This document shows, piece after piece, positions 30,463 through 42,590 of a stretch of DNA of 42,590 nt. The stretch covers positions 1 through 42,590 of the forward strand of contig JALOTG010000002.1 of NCBI GenBank assembly GCA_025458005.1, in the 5' to 3' direction. Under the pieces are notes generated by a model. It was not told the DNA's origin. It made no database searches and saw only the letters and a list, made by a program, of their open reading frames with translations. The translations under genes were made by a program, and so were the position numbers. Numbering within the stretch: position 1 is the stretch's first letter; each line of letters opens with the position of its first letter. This DNA is from Thiobacillaceae bacterium. GTDB taxonomy: Bacteria > Pseudomonadota > Gammaproteobacteria > Burkholderiales > Thiobacillaceae.

Positions 30463-30582
30463 GCGCGTGTCTTCCGATTTCGACGGCCAGCCACCAGTCC
30501 GCCGCGACGGCCCTCTCGCCAGGCGGAGGGGGAAGGGACAGGTGCAAAATCCCGCGAATTAAATTAAGTTCGGATCTGGCCG

Positions 30583-30588
30583 ATTATA
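30583..30588 (-). promoter_or_regulatory. Perfect -10 box (TATAAT on the minus strand) in the def/LysM divergent intergenic region
   Basis: Minus strand CGTTATAATCGG. The -35 is poorly conserved. A plus-strand TATAAC overlaps the same site. Confidence 0.4.
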
Positions 30589-30635
30589 ACGATTAGGTCA
30601 TCCGACGCTCTCGACTATACCCACCAGGTGAGACC

Positions 30636-31721
30636 ATGCGCATTCCCGCTTTGTTCATGACCCTGATGCTGGCCCTGGCCGCCCATGCCGGAGGCGTAAC
30701 GCTCAAGGAAACCGCGCCCGACCGCCACACGGTGGTCAAGGGCGACACGCTCTGGGACATATCGGCCCGCTTCCTGAACGACCCCTGGAAGTGGCCGGAG
30801 GTCTGGCAGCTCAACCGCGAGGAGATCCGCAATCCGCACCTGATCTACCCCGGCGACATCATCCACCTGATCCGCGGCGATCAGCCGCGGCTGGTCCTGG
30901 AACAGGGCATGCGCACCGTCAGGCTCTCGCCCCAGGTGCGCGCCGAAGCCCTGGAGCTCGCCGACACGGGCATCCCCAGCATCCCCTACAAGGTCATCGC
31001 CCCGTTCATGAGCCGGGGCGGCATCACCGCGCCCGGCGGCCTGGGCGATGCCCCCGCCATCCTCGGCTCCAGCGATGACCGGGTGCTATTCGGTGTCCAT
31101 GACCAGGTCTATGCGGGCGCGGGCGACCCCAGCGTCGACAAGTGGCAGATCGTCCGCGAGGGGGCAGCCCTGCGCGATCCGGTCAGCGGCGAGGTTCTCG
31201 GCCACGAGCTGGTCCATGTGGGCGAGGCCCGCACCGTCAAGCCCGGCGCGCCGCAGCTGGTCAGGATCACCCACGCCAGCCAGGAAGTCCTGGAGCAGGA
31301 TCGCCTGACGCCCCTGTTCGAGGACACGGAACTGCATTTCGCCCCGCGCGCGCCGGACCAGGCGGTGGATGCCCGGGTGCTGGCCGTCCTGGGCGGTGTC
31401 GACGGGGCCGGGACCTACAGCACCGTCGTCCTCAACAAGGGACGCGCCGACGGCCTGGAGGCGGGGCATGTGCTGGGCCTGTTGAGGGCTGGCCGCTCGA
31501 TCGCCGATCCGAAATGCATCCGGGCCAGGAAGCTGGCCTTCATGTCCGCCGGTCTGGACGGCAGCACCGACTGCCAGCCCAACCCGGAGGATGACGCCGC
31601 CCTGCCGGATCGCCGCATCGGCCTGCTGTTCGTCTACCGGGTCTTCGATCGCGCCGCCTATGCGCTGGTCATGGCCAGCGAGGAGCCGGTCTACATCATG
31701 GACGCGGCCAGGAATCCCTGA
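30636..31721 (+). CDS. LysM peptidoglycan-binding domain protein
   Basis: Signal peptide followed by DRHTVVKGDTLWDISARFLNDPWKWPEVWQLNREEIRNPHLIYPGDIIHL (LysM). Located immediately upstream of dprA. Confidence 0.93.
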   Translation: MRIPALFMTLMLALAAHAGGVTLKETAPDRHTVVKGDTLWDISARFLNDPWKWPEVWQLNREEIRNPHLIYPGDIIHLIRGDQPRLVLEQGMRTVRLSPQVRAEALELADTGIPSIPYKVIAPFMSRGGITAPGGLGDAPAILGSSDDRVLFGVHDQVYAGAGDPSVDKWQIVREGAALRDPVSGEVLGHELVHVGEARTVKPGAPQLVRITHASQEVLEQDRLTPLFEDTELHFAPRAPDQAVDARVLAVLGGVDGAGTYSTVVLNKGRADGLEAGHVLGLLRAGRSIADPKCIRARKLAFMSAGLDGSTDCQPNPEDDAALPDRRIGLLFVYRVFDRAAYALVMASEEPVYIMDAARNP

Positions 31722-31724
31722 TCC

Positions 31725-32798
31725 TTGAGCCCGAGCCCCGCCGAGACCCGCTGCTGGCTGGCCCTGGAGGCCATCCCGGGTCTGGGGCCAGAGGCCGCGC
31801 GTCGCCTGCTGGAAGCCTTCCCGGATCCCTGCGCCGTCCTGTCCGCGCCGCGCGGGCTGCTCGCCGCGGTGGTGGGTGAACGCCTGTCCACCGCCCTGGC
31901 CACCATCGTTGCCGAGGAGCAACAGACGGCCACCCTGGACTGGCTGGCGCAGCCCGGCAATCACTTCATCCCCATCACCGACCCCGCCTATCCCGCGCGC
32001 CTGAAGAGCCTGCCCGATGCCCCGCCGTGGCTGTATCTGAAGGGCGACACCGCGCTGCTCGATCGACCCATGCTGGCCATCGTCGGCAGCCGCAACGCCA
32101 CGCCGCAGGGGCTGCGCGATGCGCGCGCCTTCGCCCAGACCCTGGCCGAGGCCGGCCTGGTCATCGTCAGCGGCCTGGCCCTGGGCGTCGACGCCGCCGC
32201 CCACGAGGGCGGCCTGGCCGGCGGCACCAGCCTGGCGGTGGTGGGCACGGGACTGGACCGAGTCTATCCGGCCCGGCACAAGGAACTGGCGCACCGCCTG
32301 GCGGCGCAGGGCGCCATCCTGTCCGAATTCCCCCTCGGCACCCCGCCCCGGCCCGGCCATTTCCCGCGCCGCAACCGCATCATCAGCGGCCTGGCGCTGG
32401 GCGTGCTGGTGGTGGAGGCGGCCGTGGACAGCGGCTCGCTGATCACCGCGCGGCTGGCGGCGGAGCAGGGCCGCGAGGTGTTCGCCCTGCCCGGCTCCAT
32501 CCACTCGCCCCTGGCCAAGGGCTGCCACCGGCTCATCAAGGAGGGGGCGAAGCTGGTCGAATGCGCCGAGGACCTCCTCGAGGAACTGCGCTGGCAGTGG
32601 ACGCCGCCCGCCCCGATCCCGGCCGAACAGCCGCGCGACGGGCTGCTCGAACTGATGGGCGCGCAGCCGGTCGCCCTGGACAGTCTGGCGCTGCGCTCCG
32701 GCTTGACGGTGGAAAACCTTTCGGCGATGCTACTTTCACTCGAATTGGACGGCCGGGTGGCAAGCCTGCCCGGCGGTCTCTACCAACGCCTCTATTGA
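31725..32798 (+). CDS. dprA: DNA-processing protein DprA
   Basis: YPARLKSLPDAPPWLYLKGDTALLDRPMLAIVGSRNATPQGLRDARAFAQTLAEAGLVIVSGLALGVDAAAHEGGL...FPRRNRIISGLALGVLVVEAAVDSGSLITARLAAEQGREVFALPGSI. TTG start. Confidence 0.95.
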   Translation: MSPSPAETRCWLALEAIPGLGPEAARRLLEAFPDPCAVLSAPRGLLAAVVGERLSTALATIVAEEQQTATLDWLAQPGNHFIPITDPAYPARLKSLPDAPPWLYLKGDTALLDRPMLAIVGSRNATPQGLRDARAFAQTLAEAGLVIVSGLALGVDAAAHEGGLAGGTSLAVVGTGLDRVYPARHKELAHRLAAQGAILSEFPLGTPPRPGHFPRRNRIISGLALGVLVVEAAVDSGSLITARLAAEQGREVFALPGSIHSPLAKGCHRLIKEGAKLVECAEDLLEELRWQWTPPAPIPAEQPRDGLLELMGAQPVALDSLALRSGLTVENLSAMLLSLELDGRVASLPGGLYQRLY

Positions 32799-32818
32799 TT
32801 GGGGCCACCCCTTAAAGC

Positions 32819-33277
32819 ATGTTCGACATCATCGAATACCTCTACGACAACTATCTGGTCGACGATCATTATCCCGACGCGCAGGCCCTGGCCCTCAAGC
32901 TCTCGGCGGCCGGCTTCGAGCAGGACGAGATCGAGCAGGCCCTGACCTGGCTGGACGGACTTACCCAGCTGGGTGCCGGCGAGCACGAGGACTTCGACCA
33001 GACCGGCCTGCGCGTGTACAGCGACCATGAAATCGCCCGTCTCTCGGCCGAGGGGCGCGGCTTCATCACCTATCTGGACAACGCCGGCCTGCTCTCCCCG
33101 CATGCGCGGGAATGGGTCGTCGAACGCGCCCTGGCCCTGGAGGAGCGGGAGGTGCCGGCGGAAAAGATCAAGTGGATCGCCCTGCTCGCCCTGTGGAAGC
33201 TGCGCGGCGCCCTGGAGGCCCTCTGGCTGGAGGACCTGGTGCGGGACGAGGGCGAAGACCCCGCCACGCTGCACTGA
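32819..33277 (+). CDS. smg: DUF494 family protein Smg
   Basis: MFDIIEYLYDNYLVDDHYPDAQALALKLSAAGFEQDEIEQALTWLDGL. dprA-smg gene order. Confidence 0.94.
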   Translation: MFDIIEYLYDNYLVDDHYPDAQALALKLSAAGFEQDEIEQALTWLDGLTQLGAGEHEDFDQTGLRVYSDHEIARLSAEGRGFITYLDNAGLLSPHAREWVVERALALEEREVPAEKIKWIALLALWKLRGALEALWLEDLVRDEGEDPATLH

Positions 33278-33306
33278 TTCCCGACCATGCCCAGGCCCAT
33301 CGCCAT

Positions 33307-33324
33307 GTCGCCCAAGGGGGCGAC
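33307..33324. repeat. Hairpin GTCGCCC-aagg-GGGCGAC in the smg-topB intergenic region
   Basis: Inverted repeat with 7-bp arms read directly. Confidence 0.45.
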
Positions 33325-33398
33325 GACCTCCTGTTCCCGCCCCCGCCGGGCAGCCCCGCCCATCGCGGGCGGACGGGCGTCCACCCGCTGACCGCGCC

Positions 33399-36104
33399 GT
33401 GGCCAAGCAGCTGATCATCGCCGAGAAGCCGTCGGTCGCCCAGGACATCGCCCGGGCGCTGGGCGGCTTCCACAAGGAGAAGGACCACTACGAGTCGGAG
33501 GGATACGTGCTGTCCTCCGCCATCGGCCACCTGCTGGAGCTGACCGTGCCGGAGGAGTACGAGGTCAAGCGCGGCAAGTGGTCCTTCGCCCATCTGCCGG
33601 TGATCCCGCCCCATTTCGCCCTGGCGCCCATCGAGAAGAGCGAGGACCGGCTCAGGCTGCTGACCAGGCTGATCCGGCGCAAGGACGTCGAGGGCCTCAT
33701 CAACGCCTGCGACGCGGGGCGCGAGGGCGAGCTGATCTTCAACTACATCGTCCAGCACAGCGGCGCGAAGAAGCCGGTGCGCCGGCTGTGGTTGCAGTCG
33801 ATGACCCAGACCGCCATCCGCGCCGGCTTCGCCGCCCTGCGCGACGCCGGCGAGGTCGAGGGGCTGCGCACCGCCGCCATCTGCCGCGCGGAAAGCGACT
33901 GGCTGGTGGGCATCAACGGCACCCGCGCGATGACCGCCTTCAACTCCAAGACCGGCGGCTTCCACCTGACCACCGTCGGGCGCGTGCAGACGCCCACCCT
34001 GACCATCGTGGTGGAGCGGGAGGAGCGCATCCGCAAGTTCGTGCCGCGCGACTACTGGGAGCTGGAGGGCCGCTTCCGGGGCGGCAAGGGCGAGTACGCC
34101 GGGCGCTGGTTCGACGAGGACTTCAGGAAGCGCGACGACGACGAACACGCCACCGCCTACCGGCTGTGGGACCCGGCGCGCGCCGAGGCGATCCGCGCCG
34201 CCTGCCTGGGCCAGCCGGCGACGGCCACGGAGGAGACCAAGCCGTCCAGCCAGCTCTCGCCCCTGCTCTACGACCTCACCAGCCTGCAGCGCGAGGCGAA
34301 CGGACGCTTCGGCCTCTCCGCCAAGACCACCCTGAGCCTCGCCCAGGCGCTGTACGAGAAGCACAAGGTGCTCACCTACCCGCGCACCGACGCGCGCGCC
34401 CTGCCCGAGGACTACCTGGGCACGGTCCGGGAGGTGCTGGGCAACCTGCCCGAGGACTACGCGCCGTTCGCCGGAACCATCCTGGAAAGCGGATGGGTGA
34501 CGCCCAACAAGCGCATCTTCAACAACGCCAAGATCTCCGACCACTTCGCCATCATCCCCACCGGCGCGGCGCCGAAGTCGCTCAACGAGCTGGAATGGAA
34601 GCTCTACGACCTGGTCACGCGGCGCTTCCTGGCGGTGTTCTACCCGGCCGCCGAGTACGCGGTCACCACCCGTGTCACGCGGGTCGCCGGCCACGCCTTC
34701 AAGACCGAGGGCAAGGTGCTGGTGAATCCCGGCTGGCTGGCGGTCTACGGCAAGGAGGCGCAGCCCGAGGACGAGGCGGGCGGACCGTCCCTGCCGCCCC
34801 TGGTCCCCGGCGAGACCCTGGCCACCCTGGCGGTGGACCTCAAGGCGGCCAAGACCCGTCCGCCGCCGCGTTTCAACGAGGCCACCCTGCTCTCCGCCAT
34901 GGAAGGCGCCGGCAAGATGGTGGAGGACGAGGAGCTGCGCGCCGCCATGGCCGAGCGCGGCCTCGGCACGCCGGCCACCCGGGCGCAGATCATCGAGAAC
35001 CTGATCGCGGAGAACTACCTGCACCGCGAGGGTCGCGAGCTGGTCCCCACCGCCAAGGCCTTCTCCCTGATCACCCTGCTGCGCGGCCTGAAGGTGAAGG
35101 AACTGATCTCGCCCGAGTTGACCGGCGGCTGGGAGCACAAGCTGGCCCAGATGGAACACGGCAGGCTCAGCCGCGACGAGTTCATGGCGCACATCGTGGC
35201 GCTGACCCGGGAGATCGTCGAGAAGGCCCGTTCCCACGAATCGGACACCGTGCCGGGCGACTTCGCCACCCTGGCGGTGCCCTGCCCGAAGTGCGGCGGC
35301 GTGGTGAAGGAGAACTACAAGAAGTTCGCCTGCCAGGCCTGCGACTGGAGCGCCTGGAAGATCGTCGCCGGCCGTCAGTTCGAGGTGGAGGAGATGGAGA
35401 CCCTGCTGCGCGAGGGCCGGGTCGGGCCGCTGACCGGCTTTCGCAACAAGATGGGCCGGCCGTTCGAGGCCGAGATCCGCCTCAACGACGACCGGCAGCC
35501 GGAGTTCGACTTCGGCCAGCCGCGCGAGGGGGAGGCGGCCGAGGCGGTGGACTTCTCCGGCCAGGCGTCCCTGGGCGCCTGCCCCAAGTGCGGCGGTCCG
35601 GTCTACGAGCACGGCGCGGCCTACGTCTGCGAGCGCAGCGTCGGCCCCGACAGAGCCTGCGACTTCCGCAGCGGCCAGGTCATCCTGCAGCAGCCGGTCG
35701 CGCGCGAACAGATGCACAAGCTGCTCGCCGAGGGCCGCACCGACCTGCTGACCGGCTTCGTCTCCGCGCGCACCCGGCGCAAGTTCTCCGCCTACCTGGT
35801 GCGCGACCAGGAGGGCAAGGTGGGCTTCGAGTTCGAGCCCCGCCCCGCCAAGGGCGCGAAACCCGCCGCGTCGCCCGGCCGCGAGCTGGGTCCCCACCCC
35901 GCGGACGGCAAGCCGGTGCTGCTGAAGGACGGCCGCTACGGTCCCTACGTCAGCCACGGCCAGGTCAACGCCACCCTGCCCAGGGATCTCGCCCCAGACG
36001 CCCTCACCCTGGACCAGGCGCTGGATCTCATCGCCGCCAAGGCCGCCGGCGGCGCCAAGCCCACCGCCAAGCCCCCGCGCAAGACCGCCAAGCCCACCGC
36101 CTGA
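33399..36104 (+). CDS. topB: DNA topoisomerase III
   Basis: GTG start; VAKQLIIAEKPSVAQDIARALGGF...INACDAGREGELIFNYIV...LTYPRTDARALPEDY...C-terminal zinc-ribbon-like CPKCGGVVKENYKKFACQACDW and CPKCGGPVYEHGAAYVCE. Confidence 0.95.
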   Translation: MAKQLIIAEKPSVAQDIARALGGFHKEKDHYESEGYVLSSAIGHLLELTVPEEYEVKRGKWSFAHLPVIPPHFALAPIEKSEDRLRLLTRLIRRKDVEGLINACDAGREGELIFNYIVQHSGAKKPVRRLWLQSMTQTAIRAGFAALRDAGEVEGLRTAAICRAESDWLVGINGTRAMTAFNSKTGGFHLTTVGRVQTPTLTIVVEREERIRKFVPRDYWELEGRFRGGKGEYAGRWFDEDFRKRDDDEHATAYRLWDPARAEAIRAACLGQPATATEETKPSSQLSPLLYDLTSLQREANGRFGLSAKTTLSLAQALYEKHKVLTYPRTDARALPEDYLGTVREVLGNLPEDYAPFAGTILESGWVTPNKRIFNNAKISDHFAIIPTGAAPKSLNELEWKLYDLVTRRFLAVFYPAAEYAVTTRVTRVAGHAFKTEGKVLVNPGWLAVYGKEAQPEDEAGGPSLPPLVPGETLATLAVDLKAAKTRPPPRFNEATLLSAMEGAGKMVEDEELRAAMAERGLGTPATRAQIIENLIAENYLHREGRELVPTAKAFSLITLLRGLKVKELISPELTGGWEHKLAQMEHGRLSRDEFMAHIVALTREIVEKARSHESDTVPGDFATLAVPCPKCGGVVKENYKKFACQACDWSAWKIVAGRQFEVEEMETLLREGRVGPLTGFRNKMGRPFEAEIRLNDDRQPEFDFGQPREGEAAEAVDFSGQASLGACPKCGGPVYEHGAAYVCERSVGPDRACDFRSGQVILQQPVAREQMHKLLAEGRTDLLTGFVSARTRRKFSAYLVRDQEGKVGFEFEPRPAKGAKPAASPGRELGPHPADGKPVLLKDGRYGPYVSHGQVNATLPRDLAPDALTLDQALDLIAAKAAGGAKPTAKPPRKTAKPTA

Positions 36105-36115
36105 ACTCGGCCGGG

Positions 36116-36141
36116 GCTGCCACGGTCCATGCCCTGGCAGC
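36116..36141 (+). terminator. Hairpin downstream of topB (GCTGCCA-N12-TGGCAGC); weak terminator candidate
   Basis: 7-bp inverted repeat just after the topB stop. No U-run. Confidence 0.3.
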
Positions 36142-36160
36142 GGCATGACGCGATGCCCCT

Positions 36161-36178
36161 GCCAATCGTACGGTTGGC
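36161..36178. promoter_or_regulatory. 18-bp near-perfect palindrome GCCAATCGTACGGTTGGC overlapping the gltB -35; candidate operator
   Basis: Read directly. Only the T/G pair at positions 6/13 deviates from perfect dyad symmetry. Confidence 0.45.
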
Positions 36179-36203
36179 GGCAAGCCCTTGTCCGCGCTAG
36201 AAT
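36174..36203 (+). promoter_or_regulatory. Candidate sigma-70 promoter for gltBD
   Basis: TTGGCG-N18-TAGAAT located 47 bp upstream of the gltB ATG. Confidence 0.45.
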
Positions 36204-36249
36204 TTCCGCCCTTTTACCCTGACCCCGCGTCTGGCGCTCAAGAACACAA

Positions 36250-42133
<5,884 letters not shown>

Positions 42134-42137
42134 GCGA

Positions 42138-42158
42138 CCCCGCCGCGCGCGGGGTTTT
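42138..42158 (+). terminator. Intrinsic terminator after gltBD
   Basis: CCCCGC-CGCGC-GCGGGG followed by TTTTCC, 5 nt after the gltD stop. Confidence 0.75.
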
Positions 42159-42176
42159 CCTCTTTCCGGATGCGGA

Positions 42177-42590
42177 CTAGAAGCGCTCCCCCTCGCGCAG
42201 GAAGCGCCACTGGCCAAGCGGCAGGTCGCCCAGCCGTACTTGCCCGATGCGCACCCGCTTGAGCCCCACCACCTTCAGCCCGACCAGCTCGCACATGCGC
42301 CGGATCTGACGCTTCATGCCCTCGCGCAGCACGAAGCGCAGCTGATCCTCGTTCAGCCACTCCACCCGCGCCGGCCGCAGCTTGCGGCCGTCGAGGCTGA
42401 GGCCGTGGTTGAGCAGGGCCAGCCCGTCGGGCGCGATGCACCCCTCGACGCGCACCAGGTATTCCTTCTCGATCTCGGAGTCCTCGCCGATCAGCTGGCG
42501 GGCGACGCGGCCGTCCTGGGTGAGCACCAGCAGCCCCGTGGAGTCGATGTCCAGCCGTCCGGCCGGCGCGAGGCCCCTGAGGTTGGCGGG
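42177..42590 (-). CDS. RsuA/RluF-family pseudouridine synthase, N-terminus beyond the window edge
   Basis: Open to the edge: [50 protein letters not shown]...[44 protein letters not shown]. Confidence 0.92.
   Translation of the reverse strand, partial: PANLRGLAPAGRLDIDSTGLLVLTQDGRVARQLIGEDSEIEKEYLVRVEGCIAPDGLALLNHGLSLDGRKLRPARVEWLNEDQLRFVLREGMKRQIRRMCELVGLKVVGLKRVRIGQVRLGDLPLGQWRFLREGERF

Overview
This 42.6 kb GC-rich window looks like ordinary proteobacterial chromosome, most likely betaproteobacterial given the gene order (lpxL-dapF-DUF484-xerC; fmt-rsmB-DUF4390-ntrY-ntrX-trkA-trkH; dprA-smg-topB; gltBD). I found no tRNA or rRNA genes, CRISPR arrays, transposases, integrative elements or phage genes. 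About 31 protein-coding genes can be supported. Gene symbols come from recognising protein motifs by eye, not from database searches. The most interesting signals are regulatory: (1) an SAH riboswitch upstream of ahcY, with a candidate intrinsic terminator that reuses the 3' strand of the aptamer; (2) a long structured metK leader with a SAM-II-like 'GAUAAGUACUGCUAAAGC' segment and two alternative anti-Shine-Dalgarno segments; (3) a consensus-like sigma-54 promoter plus an NtrC-type palindrome upstream of the prkA-yeaH-spoVR operon; (4) a candidate sigma-54 promoter and upstream motif for a PEP-CTERM protein built from autotransporter-type beta-strand repeats. Protein-level oddities are an NtrX-like regulator with a degenerate AAA+ domain, an LpxL-like acyltransferase with H-X4-N instead of H-X4-D/E, and an in-frame duplicated C-terminal tail after a GNAT gene. 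I saw no clear defence system or other wholly new multi-gene system.
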